DNA from: Calocera cornea HHB12733
Lineage: Eukaryota > Basidiomycota > Dacrymycetes > Dacrymycetales > Dacrymycetaceae
Direction: 5' to 3'
Assembly: GCA_001632435.1 (NCBI GenBank)
Contig: KV423988.1
Span: 62,001 to 126,000, forward strand
Length of the DNA stretch: 64,000 nucleotides
The translations under genes and the position numbers were made by a program. Below the pieces are notes generated by a model that saw only the letters and a list, made by a program, of their open reading frames with translations, did no database searches and had not been told where the DNA came from. Position 1 is the first letter of the stretch, and each line of letters begins with the position of its first letter. This document shows, piece after piece, positions 21,599-33,996 of the stretch.

Positions 21599-22624
21599 GA
21601 TATCTCTTGCCGTGGTAGCAGGTCTAGGTCGACTTTGCAGATCGTCGACGAGAGCGTAGGAGAGCAAGTGGGCCGGGGCAGCGCTTGGGGCGGTCCAGGG
21701 CGCGTAAGTATAGCAGCAGCGCACAGAGGACCTACACCGCCGTCAGGCAGGCCGGTCGCGGGTTCCGGCCAGAGATACGTCCGCTGCTTTGGAATGTGCT
21801 CTTCTCAAATTTGATCCCGCGCGGCGTGTGCGTCAGAGCGCACAGCATGGACCCCAGCAAAGGGCGATCACCTTTGGTCTCAGTCCAGTCGCGTCGAGGT
21901 CGTTTCCCACCGAGTCAACTTGCTCAATCCTTGCTCGTCGACCTCCCACGCTGTTATGCAGCGGCTAATTGAATGGTGTCCGCCAATTCTCCCAGCTCAG
22001 CGTCGGTGGAACGCAATCGGATTTCTATGATCGACAGAACGCGACCGGACTGAATTTGCGAGGTCGTTGCGTTGCCCGGCAGGGCTCGTGAAAACTTCCA
22101 TATTCTGTCCGGTCTTGATACGTATCAGTCGCATGCCGACACCTGCAGTGAGTGCACACTTCTATCTTATCCCTCTCCTCTGCTGCAATATTTGTCTCTG
22201 CACGCTTTACAAGATGAACACCCGATTATTTGCACGTCAGTCTGATCGCCACCCGCGCCGGTCCTCTCGAGGATACTGGCGGCGGGGGGCGTTGATGCGT
22301 TCTATCGTTACTTTTATTCTGACCTCTTCCGCGACCCACACTTCTCCATCTCTGATTTCTCCATGGAGCACCGTGCTGACCTTCCCGCCAGATGCGCTGT
22401 CCGGCCATCCAGGGTCGCTCGTGCCTGGCTGTTCGCACCCTGGCTGTCCGCACTGACGGCATGAAACTCGTGCGCTGCAGCGCCTCGCTCCCACGAGCTT
22501 GGGGTACGGAATGTTCGGAGCTCGCGCTCCAATACTGCTGCACATTGCCACTGTTTTGTTCTGCTGGATGCTATGTGATACAGTTATATGCTCTAGGGCA
22601 TCCCTCCTCAACCCATGCGGTCGC
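21599..22624. other. Intergenic region
   Basis: About 1 kb between two minus-strand genes. Frames here are short and overlap on both strands; none has a recognisable domain. It should carry the ELMO promoter and the 3' end of the transporter transcript. Confidence 0.5.
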
Positions 22625-24277
22625 TCATGCGCTGTGCACGACCTTGTAGATGTTGAAGGACAGGCAGAAGATGAGGATGAACACGCCGTAGACGGCTAGC
22701 GCCAGAGCACCCCACTTGAGCGTGCGGCTGCTGTCCCGATCATGTCGGAAGAGCTGGAAGTACAGCAGACCCGGGAGGATGAAGGAGATCGCTATGAGTC
22801 GGTTAGCATGTGTCATCGACATGGCAGATTTAGACGCACTCGTTGAGCCGGTCGAGCCCACGAAGGACAGAACGAGTTGCAGATCATCAACGAAGAAGGC
22901 GATGGTGAAGCTCGCCGCGATGATCAGGCAGGTAAGCACAATGTGCTTGACCGGGCCCATCTCGCTGGGGTCGTGTGCGTCGTGCACCGGCACGACTGGC
23001 TCGACATCCGCGTCCTCCTCGCCCTCGATCGCGTGGTCGATCTTGTGCACCGCAAGGTCTGCGTCATCCCACACCTTGTCCAGGCAGTTCCTGCACGGCA
23101 GCACCTGCAGCGGGTACGAGAACAGCACGAGGATGATGATGGCCACCTGGCCGACGGCGACGAAGATCGTCGTCTCCGGGTACATGGCGATGATGTTGGC
23201 GCCGACGTTCGAGCCGAAGGTGAGGTACCCGAAGATGGCGATGATCTCGTAGATGATTGTCGCCCCGCCGACGGCGGTCGTGAGGACGAGGTTCATGCGG
23301 GGTTGGGAATTAGTGTGCAGCTCGTTGTAGATGGGGAAGAGCTGCGTGAGCAGGTTAGAGCATTCCTGGACGAACTGCGCAGGACATACGTTCTGGGAAC
23401 ATGTGAAAGCGAACACTTGCACAGGGAAGGTCGAGATAAAGTCCTTGTCGAACTTGATCAGGTGTATCTCACCGGGAGGCACGCTTCCGGGCGGGGGGTG
23501 GAAGTAGCAGACGATCACGACCACGACCAAGTACGCTGCGTCACTCGTGAGTCGGAAATTACGCAGAGGTTGTAGCAATGTACATACCAACACTGAACAG
23601 CGCAACATACGATGTGTGCCTCAGGCTGTCGAGCTTCCTCAGGAAGCACAACGGCATGAGCAGCGCCATGAAGAAGATGATCCAGAACCTGCCGTTGCCC
23701 AGCAATGCGGGGGTGTCGCCCCAGTTCAGCGCATGGTAGACCGCACGAACCGCCTGCGGCATCAGCCCCTTGGTGATGATCAGGTAGCTGATCGACACGC
23801 CAAAGCACTTGATCGCGATGGCCAGGTCGAAGAAGAGGGACGCGGCGGGGAAGGCGAGCTGGGCGACGCTGTAGAACGAGGCGGAGCGGTAGGGGCGCAC
23901 TTTGGTCGCACACCGGGTGAGGAAGTAGAGGCCGAGGCCGGCGACAAAGCCGCAGAAGAGGCAGGTGAAGATGCCGGGTATTATACCGGAGGAGGCCATA
24001 GCGAGTGGGAAGGTCAGCATGCCGCTGCCGATGATCTACGACATGACGGGGAGGGTCAGCACACGGTCGTGCGACTATGATGATAACGAGGACGCACGGT
24101 GTTGTCTAGGTTTGCTATGCTGGACAGCAAGGTCGCCGGGCCAAAGCTTGCGCCGCCCTTGCCTCTGCCAAGCAGGGACGAGGACTCGTCGAAGCCATGC
24201 TCGTTATCGGGCACTCCGTTGACCTCTTGCGCTTCGCTGTCGCTGGTGGGCACTGTGCCGTACTGTGCTGGAGGCAT
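22625..24277 (-). CDS. AVT-type vacuolar amino acid transporter (AAAP family)
   Basis: Five exons: 24098-24277, 23588-24035, 23390-23535, 22840-23341, 22625-22791, giving 480 aa. The N-terminal cytosolic tail is about 60 aa and carries a DESSSLLG dileucine-type signal, as in vacuolar-sorted proteins. TM1 starts with the AAAP hallmark IIGSGMLTFPLAMASSG. About 11 TM segments follow, including LYFLTRCATKVRP after TM2 and FAFTCSQNLFPIYNEL before TM7, the latter made by splicing. The long acidic loop near residues 320-350 is typical of Avt5/Avt6/SLC38-like proteins. The likely role is proton-coupled export of neutral or acidic amino acids from the vacuole. The exact substrate cannot be read. Confidence 0.85.
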
Positions 24278-24615
24278 GTCTTGTAAGGGTATGAAAGACC
24301 AGTGCCCGGACCTCGGTCGTAGTACAAGTAGATGCCGTAGGCTGCTGAAGACCACCGTTATAACGAGCGGTCCAGCTGTGGAAAGAGTGGGGGAGGGAAG
24401 CTGTGGGCGCTCGTGTGTATTTTGGGCGATTACTACGGAGAGGTGTCCGCCCGCCCGCCCGCCCCTTGTCGGCTATGTACAGGGTCTCCCGTCATTCAGA
24501 TTTTGGCACGCCACACGGCCGGCCAGCCCGCCCAATATCGCGAGCATATGGCGCAGGCGCCCGTAAGGGTCGCACACGACTCGACCAAGGGCAACCAACA
24601 ACAACATCACTGGCC
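24278..24615. promoter_or_regulatory. Divergent promoter region, AVT transporter / SEN2
   Basis: 338 bp between two divergent start codons. GC-rich, with no clear TATA. It must contain both promoters. Confidence 0.5.
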
Positions 24616-26037
24616 ATGGCCTCGAGCGTCGCAGGACCGAGCACGCCAACAGCGACAGCGCCGACAAAGTCCAAACGACGCCAGAACCCCAACAATGTTA
24701 TCTACGCCAACCCCCTGCCCCTCATCATCGAGACGCGTCCCCCAGCGCCATACACCCTTGGGCTCCTGCCGTTCCCCCGCACAAAAATCATCAACCCCGA
24801 ATGCTCGGGGATTTACGATGCGCTGACGCGCAGCGTGTGGATCGTGGGGAAGCGCGATGTGCGGGTATTGTGGGAGAGGGGGTTCTTTGGGAAGGGCAGT
24901 CTGTCGAGGAGCGAGCCTAGCTGGTTGACGAGGAAGGTGCAGCAGCTGAATGGGGGCGAAGGTGTGTCTGTCAGTTTCCACCCTGGAAGCACAGTTCTCA
25001 CTCTTCATATACAGTTCTTACTGCTGAGGAGGTCACCGCAAGAAGACGAGAGCAGCGAAAGCAGTTCAAAGTTTCACGAGCGGCAGCGATCCAGAAGGCA
25101 GCGCAAGAAGCAGAAGCTGCCTTCTCCGCCTCCCTAGAATCTCCTGCCACAACATTCGAACTACCCCTGGTGAATACCCCGCACAACGTCCCTCGGCCAA
25201 CGTTCGAGCCCGCAGCCTCCAAGGGCGGGACAGCCGGCCGACCACCGCCAACGGAGGCGAAGGCGGACAAGGCGGCAAACTCGGAGGAGGAGGTTGAGAA
25301 GCAGCTGCGGGAGCAGCCTGAGCTGCTGGACGAGGATCAGGTGGAGAATATGGAGCATCTGCAGCTGACCCTGCAGGAGGCGTTCTTCCTTGCTTGGGGA
25401 CTGGGGTGCTTGCGCGTACTGGACAGAGACTCAGTAAGTCTCTTCACAACAATGACTCGACCGCGCCTGACCAGGAGCAGGGCCAATACCTCAACCTCCC
25501 CGCACTCTGGTCCCTCTGCCTGACCTCCTCCTCCTCACCAGTGCCCACACTGTCCCCAACTCCGGCCGAGTGCCGCCGCCCCGACAACCCCTTCCTGATT
25601 CACTACGTTGCGTACCACCACTTCCGCTCGCTCGGCTGGGTGGTGCGGGGCGGGATCAAGTTCTGCGTCGACTACCTGCTGTACAAGCGCGGGCCGGTGT
25701 TCACGCATGCCGAGTGCGTACACTGTCCACACAGACTGACGCAGGTTGCTGACCACCACGCAGGTTCGCCATCGTCCTCTGCCCAGAGTACGACGACCCC
25801 TCGGACGGCTCGAGCTCCCCGTTCGCCTTCCAAAAAGAGCCCTTCACGTGGACCTGGTTCAGCACCATCAACCGCGTCAACGCGCAGGTCAAGAAGACGC
25901 TCGTCCTCGCGTACGTGACGATCCCGGCGATGAGCGCGGTGGGGGAGCGGGAGCTGGGCAGCCCGGAGTGCTTGCGCATGTATAGCGTCAGGGAGGTCGT
26001 CGTTAGGCGGTTTGTGCCGGCGAGGATGCGGGACTAG
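24616..26037 (+). CDS. SEN2: tRNA-splicing endonuclease catalytic subunit Sen2
   Basis: Four exons: 24616-24961, 25015-25433, 25475-25713, 25764-26037, giving 425 aa. The C-terminal catalytic domain has [20 protein letters not shown] and then [18 protein letters not shown]. The triad is expected at Tyr325, His333 (eight residues apart, as in known Sen2 proteins) and Lys378 or 379 in [13 protein letters not shown]. His333 sits just before the last intron, which is spliced inside the Glu codon of HAEF. The middle part is a charged coiled region ([15 protein letters not shown]) typical of fungal Sen2. The protein cleaves pre-tRNA at the 5' splice site within the Sen2-Sen34-Sen15-Sen54 complex. 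The start was chosen as the first ATG in frame with the conserved [10 protein letters not shown] motif. Confidence 0.9.
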
Positions 26038-26597
26038 TCTGCCTACATACTGTACATATCATAGTCATACGACGTGCATGCGAGATTGGGCAGAAGCGCT
26101 ACCAGGAGCTGATGGACTGCCAGGGTTTGAGCATCTAGAGAAGGCCTGGAACAGGACGAATGCGATTTTGGTAGGCATGAGCATAAGTAGAACTGGAGAG
26201 ACTGATCAGGATGGGCGGCTGCTGTGCTACTCCTCATGCGGCTGCTCCTCCTGTCTCCTAGGCTTTTCATACAAGTTGCCCATTCCACGGCTGGTAGTGG
26301 CCGGGAAAGGCTCACTTGCTGCGCCGCCAAGCGCCCGGAAAACGTGTGTATGTGGCCGTGCTCGGCGTCGGCACTGTTCGCCGCGGCTGGCCTTGCGCGT
26401 TCCCGCGCGATCCCTTATAACGGTTACGTTGTGCTTTCCACCGCCATTTCCTCTCTTGCATTTCCCGCATATCCCCGAGACGCCCATCTACAGGCTCTGA
26501 TAAAGGCGCAGAAAGCTGCAGGGCAAGCAACTGACTCAACCTCGACCTCTACGATCAAGAAACGACCATCTGACGCATCTGTTCATCTGAAGAAAGG
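26038..26597. other. Intergenic region between SEN2 and the DnaJ gene
   Basis: 560 bp. Frames on both strands are out of register with any recognised domain. No gene seen. Confidence 0.5.
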
Positions 26598-28277
26598 ATG
26601 CCTGTCGAAACCACATACTACGAACTGCTCGGCGTCGAAGTCACTATCGACAATGCCGCAGAGCTCAAGAAGGCATATCGAAAGCAGGCGATGAAGGTGT
26701 GTCCAAGGTGCCTCACGCCTCCTGCGAGCTCCTACCTGACATGAACGCTCTGTAGTGGCATCCAGACAAGAACCCCTCGCCTGAGGCATCGGAGAAGTTC
26801 CAGCAGATGAGCAGGGCGTACGAGGTCCTGAGCGATCCGCAACTGAAGGCGATATACGATAAGGAGGGAGAGAAGGGGGTGCGTATTCCCTCCCATGGGC
26901 GGCTATGCCGACTGACTGCCCGCACTAGCTGCAACCGACGGCACCCGGAGAGGAAGGGATGGGCGATCCGACCGAGTTCTTCGCAAAGATCTTCGGTGGA
27001 GACGCGTTTGTGGACTACGTATGTGTGCATATAGAGTTCAATTCTCCTCTGTTCTAACAGACATGTAGGTGGGAGAGATCTCACTCATCAAGGATATGTC
27101 GGATATGGCCGGTGTCATTGTCGAGGACGAGAATGGCGACGTCGAGATCGTGACCCCCACCGCATCAGGCACCGCCTCACCTGCCGTCGATGGCACACCA
27201 GCAACCACCGGAACCTCAACTCCTCTTGGTGCTCCCACCCCTGCTCCACAGGCAGGTGCTGCTTCGCTCAAGCCAGAGGCGCCGCCTCTCGCACACGCAT
27301 CGAGCACGGCCTCTTCCTCCCTGCTGCGACTGGATGACGCCAGTGGACGGTCCTCCAAACCCGGCAGTATGACCGAGCGGAAGAAGGAGGAGAAGTCTGC
27401 TGCCAGGGCAAAGCGGAACAAGCTTTCTGCCGAGCAGAAGGCGAAGTTGCAGGAGATCGAACAGAAGCGCACCGAGGCGATGGAGGTGCGCGTCAAGGAG
27501 CTGACTGAGAAGCTCAAGGCGAGGATCGCTCCGTTCGTCGAGGCGAAGCGCCCTGGTGAGAAGGGAGATCTTGATACGGAGGCGTTCGAGAAGAAGATAC
27601 GGGCTGAGGCGGAAGAGCTCAAGTTCGAGAGTTTCGGTCTGGAGGTGAGTGCGTAATCAGACTGTGTTCTACGTGTGCCAATGGCCGCAGCTCTTGCATA
27701 CAATCGGGGACATCTACGCGATCAAGGCAACCTCGTCGCTCAAGTCGCGCAAATTTCTTGGTATCCCTGGGTTCTTCTCGCGCATGAAGGAGCGAGGTTC
27801 GCTGATCAAGGAAGGGCTGGGTGTCCTCAGCAGCGCGTGAGTCATTCTTTATGGTACTACTACGATCCATACTAATCCACGCTCAGATTATCCGTCCAGG
27901 CAACGATGGAGGAGATGGAGCGCATGGCCGAAAAGGGCGAGCTCCAGGAGGAGGACTTGGCAGTGCTGGAGAAGGACATGACCGGCAAGATCCTGCTGGC
28001 GTCATGGCGCGGGACGCGGTTCGAGGTCGTCCAGGTCCTGCGGGAGGTATGCGACCGCGTCCTCAAGGAGAAGGGCGTCTCCGACCAGGTGCTTCTCAAT
28101 CGTGCTAGGGCGCTGTTCTTCCTCGGCGCTATCTTCAAGAGCACCAAGGCGGACGAGTCGGACGAGGAGCGCCGCGAGCTCGAGCGCCTCGTTGCTGAGG
28201 CGGCCCAATCCAAGAGCAAGAAGAAGAAGGATGCCAAGGCTGCGGCTACTGCGTCCTCTTCGAATGTCAAAGCTTAA
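26598..28277 (+). CDS. J-domain protein with DnaJ-X domain (Caj1/Djp1-like)
   Basis: Six exons: 26598-26696, 26756-26878, 26929-27018, 27069-27644, 27691-27836, 27887-28277, giving 474 aa. The J-domain covers about residues 5-70: [20 protein letters not shown], then the HPD signature at His35-Pro36-Asp37 (WHPDKNPSP, directly after the first intron), then [17 protein letters not shown]. The DnaJ-X domain lies around residues 240-430, with [20 protein letters not shown] and [13 protein letters not shown] Ser/Thr/Pro-Ala linker precedes it, and a basic Lys-rich tail ends the protein. It is a type-III-like Hsp40 that stimulates Hsp70 ATPase. Yeast Djp1 assists peroxisomal and mitochondrial import and Caj1 acts at membranes; which role applies here is not decidable. 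Confidence 0.9.
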
Positions 28278-28735
28278 ATAAACTCGTATTTGACGACGCA
28301 TACCCGCCTCGCTGGCCCCGGATACTGAATACCTGCTGCTGTGGCTACTATCCATTTAACGACGTTTCCGGATCAGATTTCCCTTTTCGAGTAGAGTAAC
28401 GATGTCACGGTATCATGCATGCATATTGCATTAATATTATGAGAGTGCCATTCATTGTTCAGTCGATGCTGATGCTCTGATGATACAACATTGGTGTGCG
28501 TGCAGGGTAGTGGTAAGGGGGTCAGCAAACAGTAAACAGGAGGCATGGGACGAGACGATCAAGCGGGAGCGAGAAAAGGACATGGGGAAAAGATGATCAG
28601 AATCAACAGCGGGCGCCTCTGGCCACAATTGGCTGCGCTCGCTCAGCACCTGCACCGGTCGCCTCCGCCTCACCTCGCCTCACACTCGCACCCACACAAC
28701 GGCAGCCGTCAACCCACGTCTATCTCTATATCCGG
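28278..28735. other. Intergenic region between convergent genes
   Basis: 3' flanks of the DnaJ gene and the R3H-SUZ gene. No gene seen; AT-richer than its surroundings. Confidence 0.5.
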
Positions 28736-29697
28736 CTACACGGCCACGCTCGGCGCAGACGCCCCGCTCTGCTCCACGCCGCCGTTGACCGCCTCTCCGG
28801 CCGTCTGCTCCTCGCCCACCTGGAGGCGGGCGAGCACCTCCGACATGGCCGCGTCGACAGCAGCGACGGTGCCCGCGGACCTGCTCGACCCGTTCTGGGT
28901 AGGCGTCGCCGACCGGGGAACAACGTTGATCGTGTTGACCGCATTCCCGTTGTGCGTGGGCGAGACGGGCCCCGAGCTGGCGGCCGGCCTGAGCCCAACA
29001 GGCGCCTTTGGCCGCGCAGGATCGTACAGCTCGGCGCCCAGCTTGCTCCCCGGCCGCGCGTACGGGGCATCGTCCAAGCGCGATGTGGGCGAGGCGCTGC
29101 CGTCCATGCCCTGGTGCTGCGAGTGCGCAGCGTTGATGACCGCGCGGGCGCCGCCGCTCCAGGCGCCCATCTGCGTCTTCTGCTGGAGCGGCGCGCCCCG
29201 GCCGAGCGGGGGGAAGTCGGTCACCGCCAGCCCGCCGCGGTTGTGTGGGCCGTGGCGCTGCATGGGCGCCGCGCCGTGTGCAGACACACCAGAGCCGGTG
29301 GACATGGCAGAGGTGGGGCGGAGGTCTCCCACCAGGTCGGTCGGAGGGGAGCCGAGGCCGATCGCCCAGTCCGGCCGGGCGGGCAGGGGGTGCCTGCCCG
29401 ACCCAATAGACGTGTAGGTGGCGCGAGAGGACGAGGAAGTCGACGAGGACTGAGATGAACGTATCAGCACCGTGCTACATACCTCACATTCACCAGGAAA
29501 CACGTACGACAGTCGAGCTCCCGTCATCCAGCGGCGTCCTGCTCCCGCTCCCGCTCCCACTCCCATTGCTCATTCCCGAGATACTCCGCGCGCCCATCCG
29601 CCCCCTCTCGAGCGGGCCGCCAATACCCGGGCCGAAGCTCCACGCGCTGCGCTGCATCTGCCCGCCGAGGCCGTTGCCGAGCCGCTGGGCCGAGGAG

Positions 29698-29734
<37 letters not shown>

Positions 29735-32072
29735 CGTTCAGGTGATGGTTCTTCCCCTGCGCGCCGGGGCTGAGCAGGTTGAGCGCCGGGCCGCCCCACA
29801 TCTGCCCCTGGCCCTGGCCGGGGGCGCGCTGTTGGTACTGCTGCTGGCCCTGCTGGTGCTGATTCTGGGGGTGGTGCTGATGGGGATTCTGCGCGTGGTG
29901 CGGTTGCGGTTGCGGTTGCGGTTGCGGTTGCGGTTGTTGGTGCTGGTTCTGCGCGTGGTGCTGGTGCATCCCCGCAGAATGCTTGCCGTTCGTCCCCCTC
30001 TGCCCCGGATGCGCATGCACGCCATACCCTCCTCCCTGGCCCGGCATCCCCTGCATCCCTTGCATCTGCATGCCCATGCCCATGCCCAACCCGGGCACGC
30101 TCAGCGCACTATCGCTCGCGCTCGTAAGCTGCGGGTGAAAACCGTGCATCCCCATCCCCATCCCCTGCCCTTGCAACTGCCCCTGCTGTTGCTGCTGCGG
30201 CTGCTGCGGCTGCTGCTGAGGCTGCTGAGGCTGCTGAGGCTGGTTAGGGAAGGGCCCATACCCCCCCTGCACAAGCCCCTGCATCCCGCCCATGGGCATC
30301 TGCGGATACCCATACTGGAACTGGATCTCCTGCGGCTGCCCTTGCTGCGGCTGTTGCTGGGACTGGTCCCCGTTCGTCCCTCCCTGCTGGCCCTGCTGTC
30401 CTTGCGTGCCCGGGCCCTGCGCCTGCCCCGGCACAGCCCCCGGCGGCGCGACCCACATATACGGCCCTCCATAAGGAGCCGCATAGTACCCCGCCGCAGC
30501 GTAGGGTGCGAACCCGTACGCGCCCGGCGGAGGGGGGAAGTAGGGGTATGCAGGGATCGCCACGGGCTGGAGGTAGGGGGCGAATATCGGGTAGGCCTGC
30601 GCCGTGGCCGCGGCCGGGTCGGACCCGGAGCCGGGGACAAGTGGCTGGCCCTGCTGTGGTTGGGGCAGCTGCGGCGCATGCGGGTTGTACAGCGTCGGGA
30701 ACGGTACCTCGGGCCGGGGGACATCGTCCTCCTCCGCCTCGGGCTCGGCGGCGCGCCGCGCGGGGTCGTACGCGGGGTCATACTCCGGGTCTGTCGGGTC
30801 TGGTGCGTTGCTGACGGGCGGCTCGGCGGGGGGGTGCGCGGCCTCGCTGGCCGGGTCGATCGAGACTGAGACGGGGACGGCGGAGGTGGGGCCCGCGCTC
30901 GGGTCGCGCCGCTGTTCGCGGCCCCGGCGGCCGGGGTCCGACCCGGCTGGGCTGGCAGCCTCCACGGCAGCGGCGGCGGCGGCAGCGGCCGGGTGGAATG
31001 CGAGGGGCAAGCTCGCGCTCGACCCGTCCGCGCTGCCGCCCGCACCAAAGATCCTGCTCCTGGCAGCCTCGTACGCCGCCTCCCGCTCGGCGATGGTCAT
31101 GCGCTTGCTCTTGCTCGTCGTGCTGCTGCTGCCCGCTTCGGAGCGCTCGCCGTCCGACCCATCGCCTCCGCCGCCGCCGGCGGAGGAGGGCGCGCCGTCG
31201 CCGCTCTGCGAGCGGGGCGGACGGCGCCGGTCCGACCCGGCGCGGCGCATGATCTGGAACGTCACTTGCGGCGTCTCTTCGCTCGGCACGAGGTCCTGCA
31301 GGCGGGTCTTGGGACTATATCACGAGCACCAACGGCAGCACAAGCAGCATCAGGGTCAGCGGCGCACACTGGAAAGGGGCAGGAGAGGGGGCTTACATGC
31401 GGGAGGACGCGGTGACGGCGACGATGATTGCCTTGCTCGCCTGGTCCGTCTCTGGCGCGAGGCGGTAGAAGCTCGCACAGCGGTGGACGAGCATGCGCTG
31501 GTAGCTCGTGTGCGGGTTGAGCTCTATTTTCTTCGTCCTGCGGGGGCCACGTGGGTCATCAGCCACCGGGCACAGAGTCGAGCTTGGGCAGAAGAGGGGA
31601 GGAGGGGGCACGGCGAGAGGAGGAAGAGCAGGAAGGAAGAGAGAACGCACCCGGTGGCAAACATCTTCTCCATGCTCTCCCCGACCCTCAACAGCCATAT
31701 CCTGTCCTTGCTGCTCCCAAGGGCCTCGATCAGCTGGGCAAGCTCCGTCGGGGAGATCTCGCCGTCGCCATCTGCGCTATCCAGTGTGTCTGTATCTGGG
31801 CCGGAGCCTGAGCCGGAGCGGGCGGGGTAGTGGGAGGGAGAGGGGTGGGAGTCGTCGTGGGATGAGGCGGGTGTCGGGGCGGGTCGGGGCAGGTCGAATG
31901 AGACTGCTTTTATGTCGGCTGAGGGGGTGGAGTGGGGGAGGCCCGGGGCTGGCGTGGGTGGGGCCGAGGCGGATGGGGGAATGTCGGGGGGTGGCATTGT
32001 GAGTGGCGCGTCGAGGGGTGTGGGTGTGAGGGTGGGGGAGCGCGGGGCGGTGAGGAGGGGGATGCCGTTCAT
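28736..32072 (-). CDS. R3H and SUZ domain RNA-binding protein
   Basis: Four exons: 31651-32072, 31397-31537, 29508-31314, 28736-29449, giving 1027 aa. The R3H domain (about residues 105-190) is rebuilt over two introns: RIWLLRVGESMEKMF, then KKIELNPHTSYQRMLVHRCA. IPKTRLQDLVPSEE and VTFQIMRR follow. A SUZ motif KRMTIAEREAAYEAARSRIF lies near residues 259-280. The rest is disordered and prion-like: Pro/Gly/Tyr-rich, then long Gln-Pro and poly-Gln blocks, a His/Gln segment, and a Gly-Ser dipeptide run. This layout matches R3HDM1/2 and Drosophila Encore and suggests mRNA binding in cytoplasmic granules. The first in-frame ATG (32072) is used. Confidence 0.8.
29690..29735 (+). repeat. CAGAGC hexamer microsatellite (coding)
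   Basis: About six CAGAGC units in the plus strand. They encode the Gly-Ser dipeptide run of the R3H-SUZ protein on the minus strand. Confidence 0.8.
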
Positions 32073-32599
32073 TGCGGGTGGGGGCGAGAGGGCGAGAGGG
32101 CGGCTGCGGTGTGTGTGTGGGCGGTCGCAGCGGGTGCGCTGTCGCACGCGAGCGGGTGTGGAATGACGTGCGAGTGCAGGCAGGATGGGATGAGCTAAGC
32201 TAGGGCGATCGCGGGCTCATCTCACACCTGGACACCCTCTGGATGCGCCGTGCGTCGCTCGTGGGGAGGGCAGCAGCAGCAGCAGCAGCAGGAGGCCGTC
32301 GCTCCGAGCGTCGGTGAGCAAGGGCAAACGGATGAAAGGCGAGGGGCCGTGTGGTCCCAGGGTTTCCCACTCGTACTCCCACCCCACCTGATCCCGTCCA
32401 GGTGGCGGTGCTCCCTCCATCCTCCTTCTTCCGTGAGGGCCGCGCCTCGGGTTCCCGCTCGGGTTCGCCAACGGCGAGTGCTTACCGTCACTTCCAGTGG
32501 CCACTGCGCTTCTATTTACTTATTATGCCAGCTCCAGGCCCCTCGCCTTCTCCCGGCCCTGGTAGGAGGAGCGCACCCAGCCGGCGCAGTACAGTACAG
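32073..32599. promoter_or_regulatory. Upstream region of the R3H-SUZ gene with CAG microsatellite
   Basis: Contains (CAG)7 at 32271-32291. It separates the R3H-SUZ start from the decayed 3' end of the hydrolase remnant. No gene seen. Confidence 0.5.
32271..32291 (+). repeat. (CAG)7 microsatellite, intergenic
   Basis: Seven uninterrupted CAG units in non-coding DNA. Confidence 0.8.
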
Positions 32600-33996
32600 T
32601 ACACCGGGATGGAGAGCTCGGGGTGCGCAGGACGCGGGCCCACGCTCCGGCCTACCGTGATGTGCTCGATCGCACTGGCCGGGCTGACCTGCCTTCCACC
32701 CAGGGCTCCGTTGGACAGCAGCATGTGCGCCCATCTCGCCCGCGAGGATGGCTGCATGAGCGGCTATAGCAGCAGGGGTAGTCAGGAACTAGCACTGGCC
32801 ATCTCGCTCGTGCAGGTGAGATCCCCCAGGCCTAGCAAACATCTCGAGCCCCTCCTCCGTCCTGTCCTGCATGAGCATGAGCAGCGGCACCCTCCGCGTG
32901 TCGTTCCCCTCCAAGCCAGCCTCGTTGACCCAGCAGTGTACCAGCGGCCTGAACTCCGTCGTCTGCCGCGCGGGCCGGTAGGTGCTGTGCTGCATGCCGG
33001 GGTGGAAGATCCGGGAGGTCACGAAGGACGTGAAGCTCTGCCCGGAGTACGTGGATATGATGTGCGCCAGGACCATGTCCAGTACATCTGACGCTCGTGT
33101 TAGCTCGCAGGCCCGCAGTGCAGTGGAGGAAGGAGCCCTGCGTGATTGTTGTATTTGAACTTCTCTCTCAGCTCAGCACCGGGATGCAGATGCCGCAGAC
33201 TCTGACAACCGTCTTGAGTGACCCGTTCGCATCGTACGCCAAGTCATTCCTGCCTTTCGTTCAGATATCCCCCCTACATGACGTGAAACGAGAACATATG
33301 TACGCCGGCACGCCGCTCACATGAGAACACAGATCGTCCAACGATGCATGTGTACTCGCGTCTGCGTCCTGAAGCGCGAACTCGCCAGGCAGCAGGGCAG
33401 GCGACTGTAGTACCCCAGCCGAGCTGTACGCCCTCCGGGAGGGGACCTTGCCCCGGCCCTCCTTGTACTCATCTATGAGAATACCGAGCGCGGCCGCCGT
33501 GAACGCTTTCGAGGTTGAGCCTATGAAGAGCAGAGTCTGCGACGAGCCCGGATATACAGTATTAGAGGGACGAAACAGGTGGCCAACCCCATCGTACATG
33601 TTCGTCCATCGGTCCAGCAGGTCGACCAGGGGAGGGTGCCTCAAACGCTGTGCCTGCATTGTGGTATCGGGTGCTGGGTGTGTTCCTACTGCTGTCGAGC
33701 TTGACTATGGCGATAGCCAATCCCGGGACGTTGAACGTCCTGACCAGATTCTCAACATACTGATGAAAGTCTCGCGCTGGGTCCGCGAGACTATGGTGGT
33801 GCAATTTCGGCGGAAGCCAGATGTTATTACTGTATATCACTTTGCCCAAGCGTTCAGCATCTGGTGGGAAAGTACTTGCCTGTGAGGGTTGATCTCCACC
33901 ATCCTTCCTCACTAGCTCAAAGACAACCCGGTCGGTGGGGGCGGGACCGACCCAAGCCAGTGTTTTAGCCAGTGCATGATGTAAACGCTGCGCCAT
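32600..33996 (-). pseudogene. Truncated and frameshifted beta-lactamase-fold hydrolase
   Basis: A relative of the 11.3 kb gene in decay. The readable 5' part starts at ATG 33996 and holds VRTFNVPGLAIAIVKLDSS. After an intron with donor GTACGA comes TLLFIGSTSKAFTAAALG (SxxK intact), then GEFALQDADASTHASLDDL and HVSGVP. In the next segment (about 33170-33250) the frame changes within the exon: LAYDANGSLKTVV in one frame, RHLHPGAELREKFKYNNH (YxN motif) in the next. More remnants are HIISTYSGQSFTSFVTSRIF, VHCWVNEAGLEGNDTRRVPL and RWAHMLLSNGALGGRQVSPA (about 32690-32740). The third catalytic motif and the whole C-terminal domain of the intact gene are missing. The frame break and truncation together argue for a pseudogene; sequencing error could explain the single shift but not the missing end. 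Confidence 0.7.

Noticed and set aside
29472..30869. 465-codon plus-strand frame opposite the R3H-SUZ gene
   Set aside because: Leu/Arg/Pro repeats produced by reading the Gln/Pro/Gly coding repeats backwards. No start context or domain.
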